Positions 32,920 through 45,900 of a DNA stretch of 64,000 bases are shown piece after piece (within the stretch, counting starts at the first letter, position 1; every line of letters starts with the position of its first letter). The notes beneath the pieces are model-generated. The model saw only the letters and a list, made by a program, of their open reading frames with translations, was not told the DNA's origin and made no database searches. Made by a program: the position numbers and the translations under genes. Source of the stretch: Setophaga petechia. Its lineage: Eukaryota > Chordata > Aves > Passeriformes > Parulidae. The stretch spans positions 18,897,003-18,961,002 of the forward strand of contig JANCRA010000007.1 of assembly GCA_024362935.1 (NCBI GenBank), in the 5' to 3' direction.

Positions 32920-32940
32920 AAAGAAAAAAAAGTTTGACCA

Positions 32941-35900
32941 CCATGCATTTAATGTTTCTTCATTGCCAGCCTGCAATGGATTTCATATGGATTGCATACT
33001 AGGGCTGCACTTGTAATCTTATTAGTGAGAGTCCTTCCTGAGCATTCATCTGTTTTTTAATGGCACTATCCTGTCTTGTTTGTGAGCTCACTTGTGGGCA
33101 AAGTGACATGTTTTTTCCATTTCTTCATTCCTGTGGACTTTGGATGTGCCACAGACTGCTAACAACATTCATGGTCTTTGTGACCAGTGAGAATCCATTC
33201 TTGCTTCCTTGCTGCCAGCTGCAGCCACCTGAATTCCTGGAAATAGAGCTGAGAGAGAGCTGTGCTGCTGAAAGGGATAAGCCTTGGGCTGCCTGGTGTA
33301 AGGGAGAATCTCTCAACACTGCATCTTGTAGAAGCCTGAAGGCTCTGACTTCTGGAGAGCTGACTTGGATGCCTGGAGCACCCGCTGCACTGGCACTTCT
33401 CCCACAGGTAAGCCCCAACAAAAGTCACTTCCAAGAGGATTTCAGTGCTTCCCTAACAACTGCAGCTGCCCTTGAGCTGTGCTGGTGGTGCCTTTGTGTC
33501 CAGTTTCAAGGGAAAGGGACTGTGACCACAGTGCAAGCAGTTTCGTTTATTTAGGCCACCAATTTGTCGGATGCTTTTCTAGGAATGTGGTGGGGGACTC
33601 AGAAATGTTCTTTTTTATTTGCATGTATCAGCATAAAGTGCAGCTAGTTTCTCATGATAATGCTATTACAGAGCAAGGCCAGAGAGAGCTGTTGCTCTGT
33701 CCAGGATTTGGGTCTGGCTCAGGACTGAAACACTCCTGAATGCTGCTTCCTTCAGTGGAACTCTCTTGTGAATGTGGATGAGTCATTTAGCTATTAATTC
33801 ATGTTCCTTTTTGTGTTAGAAATGCCACGACCTGCAGAAGTTTTCTTCATTATTCTGAAGTGTTGCTGTTTTGCTTTTTTTTAAAGCATATGTTGGGGTT
33901 TTTTTCACTGAAAAGTTTTTACTGTTTTGGTTTTTTTTGCCTGCATAATACTGGAAGGGATATTCCAGGCTGGGAGGATGGCACAGGTGTAGCTGTGGTA
34001 AAAATTTATCTATTCCAGAAACCTTCTGTCATGTTCAATTAACAATAACCAGACAAACACTTGCTAAGAAAGCTGACATTTGAATCAGAGACTGTAACAA
34101 GTGAAATGTTTGCAAAATCAGGAGTAGTCTCCAGTGCTTGCTGTGGGCAAATGCATTGGTGGAGAAGAGTATGGAAGCAGGAAAGGTAGGAAAAGGTTTA
34201 TCATCTTCCTCACACAAAGGCATAGTGTTTTTCAAAGCTGCGTACAAGTGGATCTCATTTCTTGCATAATTGCCCATGTCAGGAATTTAGCATTTTGGTC
34301 CTGTTGCTGCCCTTGAGGTTAACATCCCGCTGTAGTGCATTTTAGTGTGAACTGGGTTGTTGGCATCTTCTTGCAAGGTTTATTTACTGCAGTGGCTCAT
34401 CTTCAGAAGCAGCTGAAATTTATTCCTCATGAACAGGAGCCATAAATGTTTCCGGAGCACAACAGCCAGTCTGGAACTGGTTTGTTTCATGCCTCATTTT
34501 GAGCGCATAGAGTTGCTTTGTATATTAAAAATACTTAATTTTATTTTGGATACCACATTATGCAGTTACAGATCTCATGATCCTATCCTGGATCTGCAAG
34601 TTTGGGATAGCTGGGTTTTTTAGCAGTTACCTAAGTAAATACTTAAGAACTGAGCCCTGCTGTCTGGGAGACTAAACACCAGATACACCAGACAAGCAGT
34701 GACCAGCAGGACTGCTGGTAAACTCTCTTGAGTGTGTAGTGTGAACTAAAGGGAGCAGTCTGTGCTGGATACATACAGGAGATAATGCAATATGACTAGT
34801 GTAAGGGAGGTGTGGGCTGTAAGTGAAAGGCTTCTATGATTTTGGTAGAAATAAAAAAAGACATTAAAATACCCTGCTTGCTACTAGTACTGAATGGGAT
34901 TGAATGTTGCTTTCTATCAGTCCTGGTGTTCTACTTACAACCATTAGACCAGCCTCCAATATTAAGGTTTATTTTGTGATGACTGACCTCATACTCCCAG
35001 CTCCCTGCCACACTGCTTCCTTTTCCAACTCAGTTACTGTTACTGCTTCTCTCTCACATTATGCATCTGATTACGCTACTGTTCTAAATGGCCATCTTAT
35101 TCCTTAAAGGATAACTTGTGACCATTGGTAATGAAATCAAGGCAGACGTGGGAAAAAAAAATGGGGATGATGCTCATGCCTGCAGGTGGCAGGCAGCTGC
35201 TGCTGAACATGCAGGTACCTGCCTCATGCTGGGGCAGTAAGGAATGCAGGGCAGCTGGAGAGCCTGGGAAGTAGGAAAAAGGTTTTGAAATAACTGAGTG
35301 AACCAATCCACATGATTTACTGTATCACCTTGCTTGACATTTCTTATCCAGGAAGGATTAGGTTAAAATTCTGCTTTTTGCTCACTTTAAATGGTTTACA
35401 TTTTTTACATTTCTATAATCAGGAGAAGTGTTGCAGTGCAGTAGAAACAAGTTGATACCTAGATGTTTTAAATATTGAAGTACCTGGATATCTGTGAGAT
35501 GCTGAGGAGAAAGTATATCTTTCAGTATTGACTATCTCCTGATATGTAAAAACCCATTCTAAGGTTATTTCCAGACAGTGAGTCATAGTCTTCTCTAGTA
35601 AGAAATGAGATTCAGGGCACTTTTTCAAAATACTTAAAATAAAGCAATCTTCTTCATTACAGTCCATACTTGCCCTTTAGCCAGTTCATGTTGTGGCACT
35701 TTTTGTTAAAATTCTTTCTCCTTAGAGACTCCCAAGCTACCTCAGGGTGTCAAAGATGGAGTGCCAAGACAAAGTGAACGGTGCTGGGCTCGCAGGTGAA
35801 ATTCAAGCTGAATCTGGTGAAACAAATTTCTGTGTGCAGGGTCTGCATGGCTCAGGGTGTTACAAATGCTATGCAGAACTTCTTGAAATCACTTGGAAGG

Positions 35901-36389
35901 GAAGTCAGCCCAGCAGCAAATTACCAGAACTTACAGCTTCGTTCTAATGATTTTTCCTTGGCAGGAGCAAGGAACTTGGGATGATGGGTTGTTTGCAGTA
36001 TTCTTCCTGTCCCCTCATATCCCTGTAAGAACTAACAACAAAAATATCAGCTGGTGTAAGGAGAAATGTTACAAGGAAGGTTAAGTGTACATTGTGCAGG
36101 AAAGGTTAAGGATCGATCCGCATCCTCCCCCCTTTACCACCCTGACAACCCCCACCCCAATTGCACTAAATTTCTCTTACCATAAGTTTTGCTATTAAAG
36201 TTTGGATGTGTTTTGATGATAAGGATCTTCCATCTTCTGCCTTAATACATATATCATCTCGGGAGATTTTTTTTCTTGCAGATAATACTGCTGTATTTTT
36301 GGCTCAGAAAACCTTCAAATACCTAAGGCAAAATGTGCATATTTAAAGTTCCAAAGAGTTTATGTAGCCAATCTCATTATTAATCACAG
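32941..36389. other. intergenic region between converging MAPK8 and ARHGAP22
   Basis: No exon, RNA gene or clear transposon is seen. There is GC-richer sequence near 33200-33520 and 31300-31650, and scattered hexamers that could end either transcript. Open frames of 164 codons (33060-33554) and below have no family resemblance. Confidence 0.6.
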
Positions 36390-36395
36390 TTTAAT
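36390..36395 (-). terminator. ARHGAP22: candidate polyadenylation signal of ARHGAP22
   Basis: The plus strand tttaat reads ATTAAA on the minus strand, about 650 bp after the ARHGAP22 stop. I see no AATAAA on the minus strand between here and the stop codon. A more distal end cannot be ruled out. Confidence 0.3.
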
Positions 36396-37043
36396 TTAAA
36401 GCTGCATTTTTGTGAAACACTGAAATCATTAGGTGGGTAAGGGACAATTTAAGTGAATTGTCAAGATTTTTGGTATCTTCAGCATGTTTGCAGACCTTGT
36501 TTTCACAATATCTTCATAAAATAATACCACTCTAGGAATGAGAAATTTGAACATACTTTATGGAGGGAGTGAGGCGAAAGCCACCTCATTAAATCCGTCT
36601 GGCAAATGTCCTGGATGTGGTGACAGGCTGGAACTGCCACCTTCCCAAGCACAAGTGTGGGAATCCCTCAGCTCCAGGCTCAGCTTGTCTGTTGGTTGTG
36701 GCCATCCACCCACTCTGCAGGACCTTCCACTGTCCTTAAGCCAGCAAAAGGATGGTGCAGCTGAGTCCAAAGATGGCAACAGGACACTCTGGAGAAGAGT
36801 GTATTATTGTTCTGTGGATACAGAGGGGGCCCACTCTTTCTTGGCAATCTGACAATAAATTTTCAAGCATTATGGTCAGCAGTCTTTCCCAGCTGGCCCA
36901 AATACTATAGCACATGTAAAGACAACAGGGCAAGTGTCACTGAGAGCACAATCACTATAGAATTACTCATGATACATGAGTATACCAGAACAAAATATGC
37001 ATTTTCACTCATTTTGTCAGGAACAGGATTTTCTATACTTGTT
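36396..37043 (-). other. ARHGAP22: predicted ARHGAP22 3'UTR
   Basis: This is noncoding sequence between the ARHGAP22 stop and the nearest candidate poly(A) signal. A GC-richer patch lies at 36590-36800. The extent is inferred. Confidence 0.35.
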
Positions 37044-37272
37044 CTACTTGGGGACTTTAGCACTTTGACTCCCAACAGTTAAACATCCTAATGTTGAAAA
37101 AAATTCTTCCATTTCCTTCTGCAGGAGGTAATTTCTCTTCTCAGCGTCTTCACGAGCGCGTTCAGAATTCCTCAGCTTTATCTCCAGCATCGTGTATTTC
37201 TTTCGCTCTTGGTCCAGTTCTTCTTCTAACCTAATCACTTGGTTCCTCAGGTCTGCACTTGTTTCTTCAATT
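37044..37272 (-). CDS. ARHGAP22: ARHGAP22 last coding exon, C-terminal coiled coil
   Basis: The acceptor on the minus strand reads ggttttaag, and the exon starts at 37272. Its first base completes the Arg codon begun in the preceding exon. It codes [20 protein letters not shown] and then [20 protein letters not shown], ending [19 protein letters not shown] with TAG at 37044-37046. The heptad-like Leu/Ile pattern with many charged residues is the family coiled coil, and FSTLG is a family hallmark. A pyrimidine-rich tract precedes the acceptor. Confidence 0.96.
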
Positions 37273-40200
37273 CTTAAAACCAACAGAAAAGAAAAAAAAA
37301 AAAGCTTTTTAAAGTGACTGGATAAATACTGCTGATAACTATAAGAAAACGAAGAGGAACAACTTAAATTTAACATATTCTGAGAGGAAGTTTTAAAGGA
37401 GAGAATAAATGCTATTTCAGTACTGTTTAATTTAGGGCAGAGCTTCCTTTATTTGCATCTTGAGAAAAATGCTCAAATCTTAGAAAACAATGCCTACTTT
37501 CCAGCACCGGACTGCTTGCCTAAGGAGATTGATTAACTCCTTAACTCCTCACTTAGGCAGAGTTCCAGTATATAATCTTTATCCATATAGGGATACTGTG
37601 TTTCCCTATATGGATATCCCATACAGAGGAACATCCTTAGGGATCAGATAGGAATGAGGTCACAGTCCTTCCTTACCAGCCATTTGATGATATTCTCTGT
37701 GAAGTTTGTCACTGCCACGGGGGGGGGCGTATGAGATTTTATGAAACCCAGTCTTTCATATGAGAAAGAATCAGAGAATAGTTCTTAAATGTATCTGGGT
37801 ACAAACTTCTCTAGCAAAATTCAGAGCTTTTCACTCAGGAGGTCAAAGAACAAAGTTCATGGTTTTGTGATTTCAAAGAAGCACAGAAGGCACAGCACTT
37901 GCTGTTCTCCCCCTTGTGTTTCCTAATCACAAGACATTGATACTGAGGAAGGAATATTTCAGATGAATATGAATTTAAAAATGAGAGTTTTACAATGAAA
38001 GATGCCCCTCCTTTAAATAAAATAAATACAACCTTTAAAAATAATTTTCAACACAAGACCACCGCCACCTCTCCTTGATCAGTCCAATACTCAACTTTGA
38101 AGTTGGGGTGTGGCAGCCCAGTGGGACTGTGAATGGGTTATTTTTATTATGGGGAACTGACAATCAAGAAGGCCACACCACTGCCTCATAACAAAACAAA
38201 AACGAAAAAAAAGAGGGCCATGGGCAGTCCCAGAATGGTCTGAATTCCACTTCATGACCAAGAGGCAATGTGTCACCTTAAACTTTTCCTTTCTGTTCCC
38301 TTATATACAGCTAAAGATGGCAGTTTGATTATTGTCACAGTTTTCACAATTATTCAAAGTCACAGGTGCACTGACCTGCACCAAGTCCAGCAAAAAGCAG
38401 CCCCTGTGGATGAAGGCAGACCTTTATGTCCAGCCAGTGTCCGCTGGAATATGACACTTCTGAAGGTGGGATGCTGCCCCACACACACATAACAGCTCTG
38501 AGCTGCCAATTACATTTTCTACCTCTAAGTTCAGGGGTCAACTACAGCAGCCTGCACTGCTAACTCAGGACTGAATTACACAGGGTCACAGTACTTACAG
38601 CATTGCTACATTCATAACAGTCCTCTCCCAATGCTTACACTTTCTTAAGAGTGCCAGGTAGTAAACATGAATTACTGAAACTCAACAGAGAATGTCTGGT
38701 AATTATAATAGCCTTGAGGGAGAAATGCTTGGGAACAGAGTGGTTACAGGAAGGCAATAAAACTTGCCTCCCTCTGACTAAGAGAGAGAAAATGGGTAGT
38801 TGATGAGAAATAACAGCTTTTCCATCAGCAAGTGTTCCTTACCTCTGCCCCAGGCAGGTACTCACTCTGCTTTCCCTTCACTTATGTACGTGCCAAAAAA
38901 AAAGCTCATATTCTTTCATTAAAACATGTCCTGCTAGATACACATGGTTCTGCAAACCACACAAGCACATGTACAATTTCAGGGGACTAAATTATCTTCA
39001 ATAAAATAAAGCTGGTGAGGCAGCCTAAATCTTTTGTGCTAAGCAGCTCTCTATTTTGCTAGTTAACTCCTGTCTTTCCCTAGTAGCAGACTTCCATGCA
39101 GTCTGAAAAGGAACATACTTTTGCATCTATAAATTGCTGCAGATGTAGTAAAAACATTGCAAAATTTTTGAGAGCTGAAAAACTTGGCTTGAAATTCTTA
39201 GACTTGACAGCACAGTCCTTCAGGCTGTAGGCCCAAACAGCTGGAGTCATCCTGTTTAATACAGAAAGGCAGTGATTGCACCTTGCCAGGTTTTATGAAA
39301 CTTTCGTTCATTAAGCCTTTTCCTCTCAGCTACTTTGCCCTGTGAGACCTGGCCAATTTAGAGTCCTCCCCTGGAGCCACAGTGCTCTCTGTCCTGTCCA
39401 GCTGCAGGGGAAAGGCAGGTGTTGGAGCTGAAGCAGCTCAACAGCTAGAATGGAGAACATCTTCCTGGATTCTCCTGATGTCAGCAGCTTACGGCCCCAT
39501 TGGAACAGTTTTACTGATAAAAGGTGGAAAACCATCTCTTCCCCCAGGCAGCAGGCGAGAAATGTGCAGCTACACATTTCCAGGTTCTGCAGCCTGGTAT
39601 TTCTGTTTATTTACCTGTATCCCTGCAACAAGGCTTGCCAGGGCAGCTCTGCACAATTAAATGTAAGACATAACCTTTACCTCCTCCAATTCTGTATCAG
39701 TAGGGCATCAAACAACAAACCATGTAAGTCATGAACTTCCACCCTCATTCACAGACCTTTCCCAACATCCCATGCTAGCAGCTGCTAGTGTTTCATGAGC
39801 TCTTACACCTTGAACACAATAGGTGGGGCTTTTCTCCCACTTGGGGATGTTAGGTGGGAACTGGAACTGCTGCACAGCTGGATTCTCCTTCCAGCTCCAC
39901 ACACCAAGGTAGCACAGTGCAAGAGGCAGAAACGCAGAAGAGGCTGGCAAGCCACCACCAGAGGAAATCATAAAACAAAGCAGGAAGATAGCAAGAGGAA
40001 TTCCTACCTTAACAAATGGCCCATGGGGAAGAGATCACAGTTCAGATACATTTTTGAGAAACTACCTTAACAAGAAAAAAGTGCCAAAAAATGCAGCCTA
40101 AAGCTGTGCTACACAATCCCAACAGTCTTACATTCTTTTGTACCATGTTTGAGAGACTGGCAGCATTTTCATACCTCAATTTCCAATCTGAGTTTTAATA

Positions 40201-42900
40201 ATTGAAGGAGTATAACAGTAACACCTTAAAACTAAAAAACCCTAAAACCTGAGAACTCAACTCTTTGTAAGAAATGGGACTACAGCCCTTCTTCAGTGCA
40301 GAGTACTGGTGCTGCAGCATTACACCATGTGTGTTACACCATGGTGTGCAATTTTGCACATGGCTGTATATTAAAATATATCTAATATTAGATATATTAA
40401 AATATATCTAATTCCTTTAAGTACCAATATTTCGTGTGCCTATTTCCCCTGAATGCTTTCCTAAAAGTCTTTCTATTATCACATACACTCATAAAACCTA
40501 ACATACTCACAGAAATTAATGACTCCTTTGTTATTAATACTTCCTACAGCCCCAGCTCTACACACAGCTCTCCTGAAAGCTGAAAGGAATTTTTCTGAGC
40601 TCAGATGGAAAGTACAGCACCAGCTGGCAAATGACACACTTTCTGCTACTCTTCCAAGCTAGGCTGCCCCATCAGCCAAGGAGACCACTCTTCTACATTA
40701 GATACCAGAAGTGAGGTTTCTAGAAGTTCAGCACAAAAGGGCTGCTCAAAACATTATAGCTGAGATGCAGTCCCAATACCACCACCCCAAAAAAATGTGG
40801 AAAATAAGCAAGAGCAGTTTCCTCAAGAATGCTGGTGTTGGAAAAAGAAGAAGCCCTCAGTTTCAGACTAGTCTGGTGCAAGTATCAGCGCCTGCACGGA
40901 TCATCCTTGTTGAGGCCTGACCATCCTGGGTCCCACTTCCTCCCTACAAGATGTTTTCTTTGCTATTTCTCTGAGGACACTAAGAGCAGACACTTTGGCG
41001 TTACCTGTGCAGTTCTCATTTACAGTGAACACACAGAATATGAAGTATTGGATTTCCCTGTGTCAGAGAAGTCCCCCTTTGTTTTCTTTTTGATGCTGTC
41101 TTAAATCAGAGAAAGAAAAGTTGGATTCAGATAGTAGCAAGGAAAAAATAGAACCAAATCTGCTGTCACCAACCCCAAACTTCAGGGCTGAGAACCTGGT
41201 ACCCTTGGCAGCCCACACCCATATTCAGACGGGAGAATGTTGACAGATTACTTCCTTGTGCCCCCTGCAGATGACATTACCTTTTGATACTAGTTTCATA
41301 TTCAGTCCTCTGTTTGCTCAGCTCTGTCTTTAGCTCCACCACCAAGCTCTGTAAGGCCCTGGAGCATTGGACAGAGTCTCGGGAAGCTGCAGCCGGGTCA
41401 CTCTGTTCACTGCTGCTGCTGCTGCAGGCTTCAAACCTGTCCATGCTGTTCTCCAGATCTGCAGTCTTGCCCTCGCTCTGGGACAGCGAGCCCTGAGTTA
41501 CCCACTCTGTTTTTAGGGAGCTCAAAGCAGAAGAGTCACTGGCCCGGCAGGCTGGGCAGCTGCTCACTGAGTCCATCACGGAGATCTCACAGGATGATGT
41601 GGACCAGGTGGTGCTGGCCATGCTGTGTGTGCTGAGGGACAGGCTGGATGAGGGGACGTTGTCGTAAGTGGAGAGTCTCTGGGAGGAACTCGAGTCTTTC
41701 ACTCGTTCCCCAGAGGCCGTCCGGCGATGGCCTCGGAGGGAGTACAGGCCGTTCATCAACCAATTCCCACTGGAGGAGAGGTTGGGGATATCTAAAGATG
41801 AGCTGCCCAGCTTTGGGCTCACAGACCGTGCTCCCTGCTGGCGGAAGGAATACTTCCATGGAGGCAGTGTCTGCACTCTTTTACTGGGGCTCGTGGCAGG
41901 CTGGGCCGATTTGCCACTCTGCTCTGGAGGAGTGATTTTCACTGCAGGTCCTGGAGTGACCTCCAGAGCCACAGCATTGCCAGAAGGCAAATCAGTGGGG
42001 CTGGCAGCGCTGTTCTGTGACCTGCTGTCCTCCCCGTCCTCCTCAGAGATCCACTCGACAGTGCTGCGCTGGCGCATTGGTTTGATCTCCAGCTGGCTCC
42101 CTGGCACATCCGCCTGAGGAACAGCAAAGATCCGCCCCTGCTCACTGATCAGCACTGTCATCAGGTGCTGAACCAGAGAGGTGCCTGTGGATGGAAAACA
42201 AAGGCAAGCAGGTGAAGAGACATGAAAGACCTCTGCGACTCACCCCAGCCTGTTTGCGTGACTAGGCCACACCCAGTTTCTTGGTCTGAGCAGGCCCAGA
42301 ACTATTTTTATTGAAAAACTACAAATTTCAGCTCAGGCCTTCTGCTGTACTCAGTGTCCAGAGAAAATTGCAGGAAGTATGACATCTGCATTATATATCC
42401 ATTTGCAGAAGGTGTACAGCAAGTACTGAATTGCTCGGAGTTATTTAAATCCACAGAAATGCGCTGCCACTGTCTTCCAGGAGTGGAGCAGACCATTATG
42501 AACTAATAGAGAACACCACTTACCAAACCTAATATAAATCACTTTCTACAAAAGAGGAAAACCTTTAGAAGGGTGAGTAAGTAATTCTATTTTTAAGTAT
42601 TGCCTGAAAGAGAATAAGGCAAACATACTCCGGGTTCAAGGGAAGAGCTTGATTTTATTGATGAGTTTTTGACCTAATAGCAAGATGTACTTAGCTCACC
42701 TACCACTTCTATTTTATGTCTGTGAATGCAGGAAGAGAACCAAATGTCTTGAAGATAAGAGCATTCCTAACTATTAGCTGTCAAATTTCAGGTATTTGTA
42801 TTTGAAATGCATGGGTTAAATTTGAAGAGAGACACAATTAGAGTGCTCTTTGTTAAGATCTCATTATCAGTTTATTTAGGAGACTCAGACTACCCTGAAG

Positions 42901-42935
<35 letters not shown>

Positions 42936-45900
42936 TTCCACGTCTCTGTTACTTTTACCTAACCAAACTCAACTAAATTCTCAACTACAAAAAAACCATT
43001 GCCAATCCTGCTATAATTATTAAGTCTAAACATCCAGCCTACATATCCCAATTTTTTTACAGTTCAGACCGGTGGCAATACAGAATTCCGGGTCAGATCA
43101 CTGTAGTATTTTCATACGGTGATGAGGAGGGACCCCAGCACCTGCACATGTGCACCTCCACACAGTACGGACACCTCTGCCATCGGATGAGCGGCAGAAC
43201 GAAATGGCTGAGCTGATCCGAGCCCAAACTCGCCCCCTGTGCCAGCTGAGCAGGGAGCACGCTGCGGCCAGGGCTGTGAGAGCCGTACCAGCGCTGGCCC
43301 CATGGCCACTAGGGGAAGTCCCAGCATCGCACACAGGCTGCTCGCAGCTGTCCCCACCTTCACCAGTGAACAAGCACTGCTCCCGCACTCCCTGCTCCTC
43401 CTCGATATTTGCACCTTCTGCACAGACAGGGGAAGGTATCAAATGTACCCTCAATAATATGGCCCCCATCTCTGTGGTAGTCCCTGAACTACTATAATAC
43501 GTCAGGTCATGCTCTCAAGTTGTCCTGCTGCCTTACAGTGAGTTGCCATCGTGGGAAACACATCTGCACATGACCTGTGAAGAGCTCGAGGCGCTGCTGC
43601 TGCTAAGGCATGACAACGCTGACCTTCTGTGAAGGATTTGCATCACACTAAATACCATGTCAGCTGTGCTCTACAGCTAGGAAGCAGAACCAGAGCCAAG
43701 TTCAGGAATCTTGGGCACAGCATCTCCGTCTGTGCCTAATTAATTAATCAATTCTTTTTGCAGGCTTGCCAAAATCCTACAAAACTATGCAAAAACCTTG
43801 CTAAAACTTGCACCACAGTAGTGTTTCAGTGGAACCTGGGAGAAGAGTTGTGTCCCAGACCTAATGTCAGCCTGCTTGATTTGTATGGAAGCAAATAATT
43901 TTAAAGCTTCAGATTTTTTTACATCCAAAATTAACTGATTTTCAACTCTTTTATTTTTGATTCTGTGAAGTTTTGATCCATACAATCTCCTTAGAAGACA
44001 ACACTTCTAAGACACTTCTAGTTGTAGCCACTGTGGCACAGCCAGAACTACAGCCCTCTGCTCATGGCCTGGATGTTCTCTACAGGGAGCACTGAAATGC
44101 ACCAATACTAAATTATTACAGTTTGGTACTTAAGCACAGTCCTTCTGAAAAAATAGCTGAACTTTCACTTTAGCAACAGGCTCAGAAAGAGTTTCAGGGG
44201 TGTGGAGGCATCTCCTCATGGTGGAGAGGAGAGACAGTCCAGTGGTGAGTGGGATAAGATGCCAACTGGAACACCCCTCACAGGCCCTGATGAAAGCGAT
44301 GGCTTGGCTTGTTCTGACTATGCAGGCAACTGATACAGCTATCAAGGAATGTATGGCTTTCATTTACAGCTCCAAAATACAGCTGCTGTGCCATCCCCCA
44401 GAACAGCACCTACCTTCCATCATGGTCACTGGATCCTCCATTTTGGGTCGCAGAATGTTTGGTCCAAATACTGTAGCCAGGTTCTGGACACTCATCTTGT
44501 TAATGCTGGAATGAGCCTGAACTTCATCAAGGAACCTTGAAAACCCCCCCAGAAAAAACAAAGGAGGAGGAAATTCATAAGTAAGTTACTTCTCAGACTA
44601 AAGGCATTCAGTTTTGTGCTGGTTTTCTACAATCCTGACCCCCGAAATGATCTGAGGAACTACTGTAACTTAGAATATTCAGTGTAACCCCAGATCCCTC
44701 CCAGTGTATGAACCAGAAAAGACAGAATATTTTTTTGCCAGAAGTACCCACCTAGCAGCGACCCAGCCTACTACTGGGTCTGAAAGGACAGATTTTTGCA
44801 TTTTTATTGGAATTCTCAATTTACATGGATTGACTTTGGTGAATTTTCACTTACAGATATAACAGAAGTAATAAGTCATCTCCTTGTCCAAGAACTAGCA
44901 GCCTGTGGAAAGAGCTTTGTGGCTTGGCTTGAATCTAACAAAATACAGATCACAGAACCATAGAATGGTTGGAGCTGGAAGTAGCCTTCAAAAATCATCT
45001 CCTTCCAATCCCCAGATAAAGAGGCAGCCCAAAAACTGGGAAAATCAACAGGGATGAAAGGAGACAAGGCTGTGGGGTCCCTGTGAATCCAAGAGGAAGC
45101 CACTACCAACCCCACTTCCAGACCAGAGCAAATGCCAGACTGGCTATTCTGACTGCATCTGCTACCCAGCTTGTGTCATAAATCTTCCAAGTGTGCAGTA
45201 TCTGGAATAAGTGTCTACCTTTAGTGATCTGTAGGGGCTTCTGAAATAAACAATATAATGTATTAGTATCATTCATGCCTGCTGCCAAGGCTGCAGGTGG
45301 CAGCAATTTGCTTGGCTGATCCTCTTGGATAAACCAAGAACTTCCTTCAGGCAGGCTGCATTCACCACCACATTTTTTAAAGTTGTAACTTACACTTAAG
45401 TGGTGGGTTTTGAATATTCATACTTTCAGAGTATATTATTTGCATATAAGTCAGCCTCACAAAACTTATAGACTTTTCCAAGTGTTAATTAATTTCACTT
45501 ACTTGCATATGTATTTGAGGAGGTTGTAGTTGGCTTGGGGCAAATTCTTCACCTGTTTAACCAGTTCCTGGGTACCCTGAGGGACAGGAAAAACAAGAAG
45601 CAGAGCTATTAATGTAAATGCTGCAAAGTAGACGTGACCTTCCTTTAGGACTACAAAGTCCTCTTTCCACAGCCAAATGCTGAACAACAGAGGATAACAC
45701 AAAGGCTTTCCTTTAGAAGAGGTGGCATCCAGTGTGCTGTGCCTTACCAAACCCCAATGTCCAGAACTCTATACAGTTCTCAGTGGAAATCCTCCTGTGA
45801 ACTTTAATTGTTGTGATAGAAGTCTACATTTAGTGAGGCCTGCCAGCCTTTAAAGCCTGCCCCCTGGCATTGGTACCAGCAGATGTGCCTTTCCCTATTT

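Larger units (their letters stand above)
28124..32940 (+). other. MAPK8: MAPK8 3'UTR (predicted, up to about 4.8 kb)
   Basis: This is AT-rich sequence after the stop with no coding resemblance. It has several possible polyadenylation signals: AATAAA at 28902, 30366, 32585 and 32914. I take the last as the distal end because an A-rich then T-rich segment follows and the AT-rich character changes afterwards. The transcript end is inferred, not proven. Just after the stop is a G-rich run (28138-28154). Confidence 0.6.
37273..41280 (-). other. ARHGAP22 last intron (4.0 kb)
   Basis: This is a GT-AG intron on the minus strand. It holds a perfect 14-bp inverted repeat (37580-37616) and a 24-bp AT-rich palindrome (40375-40398). 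No other exon is seen. Confidence 0.8.

Noticed and set aside
33060..33554. 164-codon + strand open frame between the genes
   Set aside because: Overlapping open frames on the other strand show that this is just a GC-richer, stop-poor patch; no domain is recognised.
41668..42117. 149-codon + strand open frame opposite the large ARHGAP22 exon
   Set aside because: It is a shadow of the real minus-strand coding exon.
43098..43497. Overlapping open frames of 100-120 codons on both strands
   Set aside because: They are explained by high GC content; no domain and no splice link to ARHGAP22 in a matching phase was found.
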